Below, piece after piece: positions 13,923 through 21,562 of a stretch of 23,376 nucleotides of DNA. Origin of the DNA: CAYVAR01 sp964449675 (GTDB lineage Bacteria; Patescibacteriota; Microgenomatia; UBA10105; UBA927); assembly GCA_964449675.1 (NCBI GenBank), contig CAYVAR010000022.1, forward strand, positions 1 to 23,376, read 5' to 3'. The notes under the pieces were generated by a model. It was not told the origin of the DNA, did not search any database, and saw only the letters and a list, made by a program, of their open reading frames with translations. Both the position numbers and the translations under genes were made by a program. Numbering within the stretch: the first letter of the stretch is position 1; each line of letters starts with the position of its first letter.

Positions 13923-14480
13923 TCATATATACAGTTTATGTTCTTTTATGTACTGCAAAACAAGGGGAGGAACAAAGTGATCAATTGACAGGCCTTTCTG
14001 CACCCGGTTTCTTATTTTTGTCGAAGAAATATCCGTGACAATAAGCAGTTCATGACGGACTAGCTCCATCCCCTCATAGAGAGGCTCATTGGAAAATCCA
14101 TGTCTCGGAAACACGAGAAAACGCATTTTTTCCAGAAGTTCCTGCCAGCTTCCCCACACATGAAACGACGGCAACCAATCCGATCCGATGATAAATGAAT
14201 ACGTGTGCTCATTGGGTAAATACGGCAGAAGATTAATAGTATTCCCGTCAAGCTTATTGTCTATCTCAATCGTCGATACCAGGGCTTTGGGAAACGTAAG
14301 AAGCCGCGTCATCGCAAGTCGATCCGCGACACTCGCCACATAGGGCTTAGGAGGATGCTGCCCGTAATTGGGCAGAAACCACACTTCCTCAATATCCGTA
14401 AAATCCAACACCTGCTGGGCAATCATGAGGTGACCGATATGGGGAGGATTAAACACACCACCGAAGATTCCTATGTTCAT
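13923..14480 (-). CDS. nadD: Nicotinate-nucleotide adenylyltransferase
   Basis: Transfers AMP from ATP to nicotinate mononucleotide, giving nicotinate adenine dinucleotide for NadE. The 185-residue protein has the nucleotidyltransferase signature GGVFNPPHIGHLM (7-19), PNYGQHPPKP (38-47) for substrate binding, FIIGSDWLPSFHVW (97-110) and the ISSTKIRNRV motif (151-160) that closes over ATP. Length and motifs are normal. The start is at the ATG 14480, right beside an inverted repeat (14482-14504). The stop codon is TGA, followed at once by the AATTGAC tract. Confidence 0.94.
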   Translation of the reverse strand: MNIGIFGGVFNPPHIGHLMIAQQVLDFTDIEEVWFLPNYGQHPPKPYVASVADRLAMTRLLTFPKALVSTIEIDNKLDGNTINLLPYLPNEHTYSFIIGSDWLPSFHVWGSWQELLEKMRFLVFPRHGFSNEPLYEGMELVRHELLIVTDISSTKIRNRVQKGLSIDHFVPPLVLQYIKEHKLYI

Positions 14481-14481
14481 A

Positions 14482-14504
14482 GTTAGTTGGTTATTGGTTA
14501 TTGG
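14482..14504. repeat. Left 23-bp inverted repeat flanking the four-helix-bundle gene
   Basis: The plus strand begins GTTAGTTGG and continues with copies of the heptamer TTATTGG. It matches the reverse complement of 14862-14884 at 22 of 23 positions. It contains the stop codon of the four-helix-bundle gene (14491-14493), whose last residues (PITNNQ) are encoded by the heptamer, and it lies one base from the nadD start codon. Confidence 0.85.
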
Positions 14505-14853
14505 TTATTGGTAAAGATCTCTTTAGCGCACTCAACATTCTCGCAATTATTTCCACTTGACCGTAAAAACCAGCATATTCATTTTGAGATATATATTTTC
14601 TATTTTTAGCTATTGTCAAAATAGCAATACATTCATAGCAGGAACCTTTTGCAAAATCTATAAAATGGCGGAATTCTCTGGAAGAACGACTTGATCCTTC
14701 AGCAATATTAAGCACGATTGATGATGCTGCACGACGTAATTGATCTATGAGTCCAAATCGCTCATCTGATGGCCATCTCTTCGTCACAGCATAAATCAAA
14801 TCCACCAATTCTAATCCCTCTTGATACACATGTAGTTCTTCAAACTTAAACAT
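14491..14853 (-). CDS. Four-helix-bundle protein of the 23S rRNA intervening-sequence (S23/IVP) family
   Basis: A 120-residue protein from the ATG at 14853; an earlier start at 14871 lies in repeat DNA. It shows the family pattern FKFEELHVYQEGLELVDLIY, WPSDERFGLIDQLRRAASSI, NIAEGSSRSSREFRHFIDFA and the cysteine-containing GSCYECIAILTIA helix, with a final helix around 98-114. Related proteins form pentameric rings that bind nucleic acid; some are encoded in 23S rRNA insertions and the Avd protein of diversity-generating retroelements is similar. The function of stand-alone copies is unknown. No rRNA, reverse transcriptase or variable repeat is seen nearby. The gene is bracketed by 23-bp inverted repeats, which suggests that it arrived as a unit between nadD and the VirD4-like gene. 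Confidence 0.88.
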   Translation of the reverse strand: MFKFEELHVYQEGLELVDLIYAVTKRWPSDERFGLIDQLRRAASSIVLNIAEGSSRSSREFRHFIDFAKGSCYECIAILTIAKNRKYISQNEYAGFYGQVEIIARMLSALKRSLPITNNQ

Positions 14854-14861
14854 CGTTTCAT

Positions 14862-14884
14862 CCAATAACAAATAACCAACTAAC
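14862..14884. repeat. Right 23-bp inverted repeat flanking the four-helix-bundle gene
   Basis: It begins CCAATAACAAATAACC and ends AACTAAC, the inverted partner of 14482-14504 with one mismatch. It contains the stop codon of the VirD4-like ATPase gene (14880-14882), whose last residues (VIG) are encoded in and next to the repeat. Confidence 0.85.
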
Positions 14885-17066
14885 CAATAACTCTCTTCGC
14901 GTATCTCTCTCGACTTGAACGAATAACTTTCTCCCGGTTTTGATTTTTTGAGCGCGGCAACGGCAGGGTGATAGCGGAAAACGGCGTTGACGTGTAATTA
15001 TCAATCGAAAGCTTAAGAATTATCTGGTAATTTCCCAGAGCCACAAGCTCCTCTTCTTTGTATTTTAGCCCAAATTCCTTTGCAAGTATTCGAGCATCAC
15101 TTGCTCCCACGCTAAAAGTAGCGATAGATCCTGCGTTACCAAAAATGGCTTTTTGTACATCTTCATCAATTTGGCCTATATATTGATTCGCAAGAGTGAG
15201 ATCCAGCCGATATTTCCGCGCTTCGGAAAGAATTTTTATAAAAGTATTGGTTGCAAAATTCTGAAACTCGTCAACGTAGAGGTAAAAATCTCGTCTGGCT
15301 TCTTCACCCTGGTAAACGCGATTCATTGCAGCAAGTTGAATTTTCGTTATAATCATCGCTCCTAAAAGGGCGCTATTGTCTTCACCAAGCTTCCCCTGCG
15401 ATAGGTTCACGATGATAATTTTCCCATCATTCATCATCGATTCGATATCAATCGTCGAAGCAGGTGTACCGATGATATTTCGAATGGTTTGGGAGGAAAG
15501 AAACTGGCCGACTTTATTAAGTATCGGCGATGTAGCTTCGCTTCGAAGCTGGGGAGACATTTTTTGAAACTCATTTACCCAATAGTTTTTCAACACCTGA
15601 TCAGGTATTTTTTCAATAATTTTCGCCCGATAATTTTCATTTGCCAAAAGCTCCGGCACCTGCAAAAGCGTTGAGTTGGGTATATAAAGAAGCGTCAATA
15701 TGGTATTTCGTAAAATATATTCAAGCCGCGGTCCCCAACTATAGGAATACAACTTGTAAAATATAGATACGATGCCGCTTGCCACGAGCTCCCGGAACGA
15801 TTCATTTTTTACTTCCAAAGGATTGAGATGAAATGGATACTCTATATCCGAGGGGTCCAGATACGCTACGTCATTGATTCGATACGATGGGACGAAATCC
15901 AAAAGCAGATCACAAAGATCTCCATGGGGGTCAATGACGGCGACCCCTTCACCGTTTCGCATGTCGTTAATTGCCATATTGGCAATCATCGTCGACTTAC
16001 CTGTTCCTGTTTTTCCAACTATATACAAGTGCTTTCTGCGGTCATCTTTTTTTATCCCAAATGTTGCTGGTTTATTGCGAAATTCGGTCCGAGCAAAAAA
16101 ATTGATGTGTTTTTTTTCTTCCTCACTATCAGAAGAGACAGGAAGATTTTCCGGCGCTTCACCGGTCAAATGCGCTCCCCAAGAAATGTTTTTGATGCTT
16201 GCAAGCGCTAGTCCTGGCGGATGCCATAGTGTCGCAAGTTCTGCTGCACCAAGAATATGACTCCTCGGTGCCAAGTCTGCGCTTCTTTTTAAGAAAGCTT
16301 GCTCGAGTTTGGTTTTTTGCCAAAACGTGGGCTCAGAGAGCGCAAGGCCGTTTCCTTCCCCAAGCGTAAATACCCCGTACGACCCGGCAAGAGACTGGAG
16401 AAGTGTTTTTGCCTGGCTGTTCGTAGGCGCAACCGAAAGAATACGTGCTGCAACGTTAAATCCTACTTGCGCAATTTTGGTTTCTATAAGCCTTGCGTGC
16501 GGATGATTTTTGGTTCTGCCTGTTGTGGAAGATGGATCAGGAATTCCAGAAGCAACCACCCTACTTGCCACCGATTGCCACGAACCTCCAGCAGGAGCTA
16601 TGCGAAGTTGCACGGCAGCAGCTTGACCATTTGGTAATTTTGCCATTTGTCCCAAGACGCTTGCAAGTAAATCAAGGTCTCGAACGTCTTTATACGTTTT
16701 GAGCGGATAGTAGTATGCATTGGTGAGCGTAAGCTGGGATATGACGTGTGGGAGCGTCAAAAAATGCGACGCATAGTCTGGAACTTGCGATAGGATAAGC
16801 TTGGGATACTGTGCCGTGAGTTGGCTTTCGACATATGTTTGCGTGTTAGGAGAAATAGCGAGAAAAAAGTGAATACCGCTATTAACTGACACTAGCTCAA
16901 AGCTAAAATATTTTTCTTCGTGGCGTTTCCCAAAAAGGTTACCGAATAACCCTGCATGTCCTGATCCACTTCCTAAAGCGGCAAACACTTGCTCCATCAC
17001 GGCTGGTGCTTCCTCACTGTCTCTACTATTTCGCACTTCCAAAAGAAGAAACGATGAATCCATCAT
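14880..17066 (-). CDS. Soluble VirD4/TraG-like T4SS ATPase (coupling-protein type)
   Basis: A 728-residue protein from the ATG at 17066. An in-frame GTG would add 33 codons, but a TATAAT box lies immediately before 17066 and the extra residues look non-coding. Layout: a non-ATPase N-terminal half (1-330); KHLYIVGKTGTGKSTMIANM with Walker A at 351-359; VAVIDPHGDLCDLL (376-389); GKIIIVNLSQGKLGED (548-563); Walker B FYLYVDEFQNF (594-604); and SEARKYRLDLTLANQYIGQI (614-633), typical of the TraD/TraG C-terminal part. Such ATPases deliver substrate to the secretion channel. VirD4 normally carries N-terminal membrane helices; none is present here, so it must dock through a partner. It is divergent from the PrgI/TraC/VirB4 operon. 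The C-terminus is rich in arginine, and the last codons lie in an inverted repeat. Confidence 0.85.
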   Translation of the reverse strand: MMDSSFLLLEVRNSRDSEEAPAVMEQVFAALGSGSGHAGLFGNLFGKRHEEKYFSFELVSVNSGIHFFLAISPNTQTYVESQLTAQYPKLILSQVPDYASHFLTLPHVISQLTLTNAYYYPLKTYKDVRDLDLLASVLGQMAKLPNGQAAAVQLRIAPAGGSWQSVASRVVASGIPDPSSTTGRTKNHPHARLIETKIAQVGFNVAARILSVAPTNSQAKTLLQSLAGSYGVFTLGEGNGLALSEPTFWQKTKLEQAFLKRSADLAPRSHILGAAELATLWHPPGLALASIKNISWGAHLTGEAPENLPVSSDSEEEKKHINFFARTEFRNKPATFGIKKDDRRKHLYIVGKTGTGKSTMIANMAINDMRNGEGVAVIDPHGDLCDLLLDFVPSYRINDVAYLDPSDIEYPFHLNPLEVKNESFRELVASGIVSIFYKLYSYSWGPRLEYILRNTILTLLYIPNSTLLQVPELLANENYRAKIIEKIPDQVLKNYWVNEFQKMSPQLRSEATSPILNKVGQFLSSQTIRNIIGTPASTIDIESMMNDGKIIIVNLSQGKLGEDNSALLGAMIITKIQLAAMNRVYQGEEARRDFYLYVDEFQNFATNTFIKILSEARKYRLDLTLANQYIGQIDEDVQKAIFGNAGSIATFSVGASDARILAKEFGLKYKEEELVALGNYQIILKLSIDNYTSTPFSAITLPLPRSKNQNREKVIRSSRERYAKRVIG

Positions 17067-17070
17067 ACGT

Positions 17071-17076
17071 ATTATA
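17071..17076 (-). promoter_or_regulatory. -10 box of the VirD4-like gene, probably leaderless
   Basis: A perfect TATAAT on the minus strand ends four bases before the first ATG (17066) and seven before the second (17063), so transcription should start at about the second ATG. No clear -35 box was seen at the right distance. Confidence 0.4.
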
Positions 17077-17268
17077 TCCCAATTCTTACTATCAGTCCCT
17101 AATGGATAAAATAAACTTTGAAATATCTGTAAACGGAAGAGCTCGTGAAAACTATAAAATGACACTTTTCACGGTCCTGATGCGCTTCGTACCAGTTGAT
17201 CCCCAGGGAAATCCCACTTACAATAGCTATACATAACAATTAATGGATATCTTATTCTTTATAGATAA

Positions 17269-17347
17269 GATGAGCACATGATCGTTGAACGTGATAAACA
17301 CATGATAATCACGTGCTAATCAGGTCTTTTATCATCATGTGCTCATC
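17269..17347. repeat. Nested inverted repeats between the divergent T4SS operons
   Basis: A perfect 14-bp inverted repeat (GATGAGCACATGAT at 17269-17282, its complement at 17334-17347) encloses a 7-bp one (ACGTGAT at 17289-17295, ATCACGT at 17308-17314). The word CACATGAT occurs at 17275 and 17299 and inverted at 17334. A weaker hairpin (ATCTTAT/ATAAGAT) lies just to the left. It fits an operator cluster in the 290-base spacer that separates the two start codons (17066 and 17357). Nothing else is recognised in that spacer. Confidence 0.7.
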
Positions 17348-17356
17348 CGTGTTTTT

Positions 17357-18790
17357 ATGGAACAACATCCGGTCCCGCAAAACGTTACCACATTCCAATT
17401 TCGTTTGATCGGAGACATGACGATCAAACAATTTGGCTATCTGGCAAGCGGTATACTCCTTGCCTATATCTTCTACAAGCTTCCCTTGCCGTTTTTCTTT
17501 ACCTGGCCGCTTGCTTTAATCGCAGGACTTGGGGGATTTGGGCTTGCATTTGTACCGATTGAAGAACGACCAATGGATGTATGGGTATTGTCGTTTCTAA
17601 AAAATGTCTATAGTCCGACACAATTTATCTGGCAAAAACAAAAGCCAACACTTGAACCAATAGATGCTCCGTCAACTTTGCCTAAGCAGGCAGCTCCCAT
17701 ACAAGAAACTCAAAAAATTCCATCAGGTGTGCCTCTCGTCATGCAAGATTCCCCTCCTGGATTTCGCACTGATATTTCTCAGTCTACACCTCAAACTCAA
17801 TCAATTGCTCAAGGGGTCCAAACGCATTCAATGGGTCTAAAACCAAGCACCGAATCACCTTTTGCTAAACTTCTCAAGACATTGTTTCCCTATAAAAATC
17901 AAAAAAACCTCGATAAAGTAGCGTTGCCAGTGCTTCCCCATCAAGTGTCGCAACCTGCAAAAATTCTTTCTATGTACATGTTTGATCCAGTTGGATGGCT
18001 AAAAAAAAATCTTGGTATAGAACCCAAACGCCGGACTCCTGTTGCCTCAACACCCTTTTCTAATACGTTATCAAACGTATCTGTCACAGGCTATCGACCA
18101 GTCATGTCCTCTGCCTCTCCACCACAGCAACACGTGGTTACCCCACAACAGTCGGCTACTTTAAATAAAAATCTGGTACAACCTTTTGAAGACAAAATAA
18201 ATACTCTTGAAAAAGAACTCGCCGCAAAAACAATCTCTGAGTCTCGTATCGTTGAACTGCAAAAACAGCTTACAGAAGTGTTAAATCAACGAAGCGTCAT
18301 GGAGCAACAGCTCGTAGAGCTTCGCAAAAGACTCAGTACCCAAGCAAGACCTCTCGGGGTAAGTCAAACCGCAGTCCCTTCTGTTACCCCGATTCGGCGG
18401 CAACCCACGGTGCGCGTTGTTACTTCTGATTTGGCCCCAAACATGGGGCTGCCCCGTTTAACAACGTTTCCTAATGTCGTCACCGGCATCATTAAAGACC
18501 ACGAGGGAAATTTATTGCCCGGAGTGCTCGTCACTGTACGAGATAAAGACGACGTGCCGCTTCGTGCGCTCAAAACCAATAAGCTTGGCCAATTTGCTGC
18601 ATCCACGCCACTACCTAGTAATACGTATTTTATTGAAGTAGAAGATCCGCGAAACCGCTATACATTTGATAGAGCCCAAATGACGCTTAACGGTGGTATA
18701 GTCCCGACACTTGAGATTATCGCTAAAAGTCAAAAACAGGTAGATCGGGAAAAGTTAGCTAAGGAAATATTCGGAAATCCAACGAGTTAA
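17357..18790 (+). CDS. PrgI-family (VirB3-like) protein fused to a coiled coil and a carboxypeptidase-regulatory-like domain
   Basis: A 477-residue protein from the ATG at 17357; an in-frame GTG at 17339 lies inside the inverted repeat and is less likely. The N-terminus (MEQHPVPQNVTTFQFRLIGD, MTIKQFGYL) with two helices at about 25-42 and 47-67, and PIEERPMDVWVLSFLKNVYSP after them, is the PrgI pattern, the Gram-positive counterpart of VirB3. A long proline- and glutamine-rich linker follows (100-260), then a coiled coil (272-328, FEDKINTLEKELAAKTISES). The final beta domain at about 374-455 (VTGIIKDHEGNLLPGVLVTV, LKTNKLGQFAASTPL) resembles carboxypeptidase regulatory-like folds. PrgI proteins are usually only about 100-150 residues, so the extension is unusual. 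It is the first gene of the TraC/VirB4 operon. Confidence 0.8.
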   Translation: MEQHPVPQNVTTFQFRLIGDMTIKQFGYLASGILLAYIFYKLPLPFFFTWPLALIAGLGGFGLAFVPIEERPMDVWVLSFLKNVYSPTQFIWQKQKPTLEPIDAPSTLPKQAAPIQETQKIPSGVPLVMQDSPPGFRTDISQSTPQTQSIAQGVQTHSMGLKPSTESPFAKLLKTLFPYKNQKNLDKVALPVLPHQVSQPAKILSMYMFDPVGWLKKNLGIEPKRRTPVASTPFSNTLSNVSVTGYRPVMSSASPPQQHVVTPQQSATLNKNLVQPFEDKINTLEKELAAKTISESRIVELQKQLTEVLNQRSVMEQQLVELRKRLSTQARPLGVSQTAVPSVTPIRRQPTVRVVTSDLAPNMGLPRLTTFPNVVTGIIKDHEGNLLPGVLVTVRDKDDVPLRALKTNKLGQFAASTPLPSNTYFIEVEDPRNRYTFDRAQMTLNGGIVPTLEIIAKSQKQVDREKLAKEIFGNPTS

Positions 18791-18795
18791 TTATT

Positions 18796-19479
18796 ATGGC
18801 TCAACACGTTATCCCAATACGCTCATCTACGCAACAATTTATTGAAATAGAAGACGTGGATCATGACATAGTCCTTTTTGTCGATGGGTCAGCTGCGATG
18901 ATTTTGACAACTACTGCAGTCAACTTTGGCCTGCTTTCTGAAAAGGAACAAGATGCGATGATCTACGCATATGCAGGACTTCTTAACTCTCTCTCATTTC
19001 CTATTGAGCTTATAATCCGCTCACAACACAAAGATATTTCTTCCTATCTTGAACTTCTAGAGGAACAGGAAAAAAAACAGACCAATCCAAAACTTGCCAA
19101 AAGCATCCATAGCTACCGCATGTTCGTTTCGGCAACCGTCAAAGAAAAAGATGTCTTGGATAAAAAATTTTATATCGTTATTCCGTTTTCCAGTCTTGAA
19201 CTTGGTGTGTCAACAAAAGTGCTATTTGGTAGCAAAAAAAAAGGTCTTCCGTATCCAAAAAAATATATCTATGAACGAGCTCTTATGATTCTTACGCCAA
19301 AACGTGACCATCTCGTTCGCCTACTCCACCGATTGGGGCTCCAAGCTCGTCAACTCACCAATGAACAAATCGTTAAATTATTTTTTACCATCTATAACCC
19401 AGGAAGCCCTACCCCATCGCTTGAGGCGATGGAAATGAATAAATCTACAAATCCGACAAATCTACAAATAAACAAATAA
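18796..19479 (+). CDS. TraC-like T4SS protein
   Basis: A 227-residue protein with no membrane helix. It begins MAQHVIPIRSSTQQFIEIED and has VDHDIVLFVDGSAAMILTTT, YAYAGLLNSLSFPIELIIRS and LTPKRDHLVRLLHRLGLQAR. This beta-alpha pattern corresponds to the TraC-like domain found next to, or at the N-terminus of, VirB4-type ATPases in Gram-positive and CPR conjugation-like loci. The five-base spacing to the PrgI-like gene and the VirB4 gene downstream support this. The last 13 residues (NKSTNPTNLQINK) are encoded by an ACAAATC repeat and are probably not part of the fold. Confidence 0.7.
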   Translation: MAQHVIPIRSSTQQFIEIEDVDHDIVLFVDGSAAMILTTTAVNFGLLSEKEQDAMIYAYAGLLNSLSFPIELIIRSQHKDISSYLELLEEQEKKQTNPKLAKSIHSYRMFVSATVKEKDVLDKKFYIVIPFSSLELGVSTKVLFGSKKKGLPYPKKYIYERALMILTPKRDHLVRLLHRLGLQARQLTNEQIVKLFFTIYNPGSPTPSLEAMEMNKSTNPTNLQINK

Positions 19480-19550
19480 ATGATTTAATCATTACATTAT
19501 TTAATAATTCATTTGTATATTTGAAATTTGTATATTTGTAAATTTTAAAA
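19440..19550. repeat. Imperfect inverted repeat (TACAAAT / ATTTGTA) between the TraC-like and VirB4 genes
   Basis: The left arm (about 19440-19482) holds repeated ACAAATC and TACAAAT words. The right arm (about 19509-19546) holds ATTTGTATATTTG twice. The arms pair imperfectly around a loop of some 25 bases. The left arm encodes the C-terminus and stop codon of the TraC-like protein; the right arm ends just before the VirB4 ATG at 19554. Confidence 0.7.
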
Positions 19551-19553
19551 TGT

Positions 19554-21548
19554 ATGGATCTTAAAACGACGCTGAAAAAATTTGTAGACCCGATGCCTGA
19601 TGATGCACCGATAAAACACGATTCTGGAGCCCCAATTGGGGTAAAAGATATTATCGCGCCCCCTGCTATTGAGGTTGATTTTGATTTTCTAAAAATTGGC
19701 GACCGGTTTTTTCGCACGCTTTTTGTCGCTGGCTACCCACGATTTGTGAGCGCCAATTGGCTTGAACCGCTTATCTCGTTTAACCACACGCTTGATGTTG
19801 CCATGTATATCTATCCAACTAAATCAGAGGAGGTACTAGAAAACCTCAAACGCAAAGTAGGAGAAATGGAGGCAACGATCCAGTCAGACATGAAACGCGG
19901 CCGCGTCATCGAACCGTCGGTACAAGTAGCTCTTGAGGACGCCCTCTCTCTCCAGCAGGAGCTAGCCAAAGGAGCTGAACGATTTTTCCAATTTGGCCTC
20001 TATGTTACCATTCCGGCAAAAACTCTTGAGGACCTTAACAAAACAACCAAGCAAGTCGAAGCAACCCTTGGATCGCTACTTATCGTCACCAAAAAAGCTG
20101 TGCTTCAGATGGAAGAGGGGTTAAAAACGACGCTTCCCACGGGTCAAGATCGCATCATGGTCACGCGCAACATGGATACTACAAGTCTAGCAACGACGTT
20201 TCCTCTCACAACGAGCGAGCTGACTGCCAATGAAGGCATTATGTATGGCATCAACGAACATAACGATAGTTTGGTAATTTTCGACCGCTTCACTTTAGAA
20301 AATGCCAACATGTTAATTTTGGGAAAAAGCGGCGCGGGAAAAAGTTATTTGATCAAACTCGAGGTGATGCGAAGCCTTATGTTTGGCACGGATGTTATCG
20401 TTATCGATCCGGAAAACGAGTACGAGGCGCTCACCCATGCATTAGGCGGCGAATATATCCGCTTCCATTTTGGCGAATCGACAAAGCTTAACCCTTTTGA
20501 CCTTACCCTTCTTCACCAAACGGGAAAAGGAAAAGACGAAGATAGCGAACTGAATCAAAAAATACTTTCTCTGCATGGTTTTTTCCGTGTCGTCATGGGT
20601 AAACTCACCCCGACAGAGGATGCGCTTTTGGACCGTGCGCTTATCCTTGCGTACAAACAAAAAGGTATTACTCCTGATCCAGCTACCCAGTCCAAAGAAC
20701 CGCCGCTTATGGAAGATCTCTACAAATCCCTTATCGGTATGGAAGAGCCGCTTGCCAAGGGTCTCGCAGACCGTATAGAAAAATTTGTCAAAGGAAGCCT
20801 TGTGGGTATTTTTGACCAGCAAACAAATATAGAAATTCGAAATCCCCTAACGGTATTTTCCATCCGCGACCTTGAAGAAGAGCTTCGGCCAATTGCTATG
20901 TACCTTATCCTTGATTTTATCTGGACCAAAATACGCCGGGACATACGCCGCAGGATGCTTGTGGTAGATGAAGCCTGGTACATGATGAAGTTTCCTGACT
21001 CGGCAAATTTCTTAAACTCAATTGCCAAACGCGCACGAAAGTACTATCTTGGCGTCACGACAATTACGCAAGACGTCGAAGACTTTCTTTCCGTAGATCT
21101 GGGGAAAGCAATTATCCAAAATAGTTCGCTTCAGATTCTCCTGAAACAGTCAGCTGCTGCTGTTGATAAAGTTGCGCAAACGTTTTACTTGTCTGATGGA
21201 GAAAAACATCTCCTTTTGTCTGCTGATGTCGGTGAAGGGTTGTTTTTCGCAGGACCCGCGCATGCTGCTATCCGCGTCATCGCAAGCCCGGAGGAGCACG
21301 AACTCGTCACCACCAAACCACAGGAGGTGGCAGCCAGAGATAGTAAAGATGCAGCCGCTACTAAGGAAGTATCACTACAAACAAATCAAACCGGATCGGT
21401 TATCACTGCGCAAATCATCGGGCAGCAAACAAAACCCATAACAACAGTAGGTCCACCACAAACTCTACCACCTCGCCCGCTTTCGATACGTAACCGTCCG
21501 ATGTTTACTGTTGAAACTGTCGAGCCTTCTGACCAATCAAAGACGTAA
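19554..21548 (+). CDS. virB4: VirB4-family T4SS ATPase
   Basis: The energy-supplying ATPase of the secretion/pilus machine, acting at the inner face of the membrane. The 664-residue protein has an N-terminal VirB4 domain (about 40-240: FRTLFVAGYPRFVSANWLEP, then the long helical part VLENLKRKVGEMEATIQSDM). Walker A is LGKSGAGKSYL (256-266), followed by VIVIDPENEYEAL (281-293). Walker B is MLVVDEAWYMMKFP (468-481), then KRARKYYLGVTTITQDVEDF (492-511) and IIQNSSLQILLKQS. The tail from about 585 is rich in threonine, glutamine and proline and looks disordered. The start codon follows repeat DNA and lacks a Shine-Dalgarno site. The next gene starts 14 bases after its stop, so it is in the same operon. 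Confidence 0.95.
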   Translation: MDLKTTLKKFVDPMPDDAPIKHDSGAPIGVKDIIAPPAIEVDFDFLKIGDRFFRTLFVAGYPRFVSANWLEPLISFNHTLDVAMYIYPTKSEEVLENLKRKVGEMEATIQSDMKRGRVIEPSVQVALEDALSLQQELAKGAERFFQFGLYVTIPAKTLEDLNKTTKQVEATLGSLLIVTKKAVLQMEEGLKTTLPTGQDRIMVTRNMDTTSLATTFPLTTSELTANEGIMYGINEHNDSLVIFDRFTLENANMLILGKSGAGKSYLIKLEVMRSLMFGTDVIVIDPENEYEALTHALGGEYIRFHFGESTKLNPFDLTLLHQTGKGKDEDSELNQKILSLHGFFRVVMGKLTPTEDALLDRALILAYKQKGITPDPATQSKEPPLMEDLYKSLIGMEEPLAKGLADRIEKFVKGSLVGIFDQQTNIEIRNPLTVFSIRDLEEELRPIAMYLILDFIWTKIRRDIRRRMLVVDEAWYMMKFPDSANFLNSIAKRARKYYLGVTTITQDVEDFLSVDLGKAIIQNSSLQILLKQSAAAVDKVAQTFYLSDGEKHLLLSADVGEGLFFAGPAHAAIRVIASPEEHELVTTKPQEVAARDSKDAAATKEVSLQTNQTGSVITAQIIGQQTKPITTVGPPQTLPPRPLSIRNRPMFTVETVEPSDQSKT

Positions 21549-21562
21549 ACAGATATTAATCT

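Noticed and set aside
14491..14853. Diversity-generating retroelement accessory protein (Avd)
   Set aside because: The fold family is related, but no reverse transcriptase and no template/variable repeat pair is seen nearby, and the sequence fits the S23/IVP-type group better.
15828..16260. Plus-strand frames of 127-128 residues opposite the VirD4-like gene
   Set aside because: They are antisense shadows of a clearly coding ATPase; the same applies to the plus-strand frames inside the 1176-residue gene.
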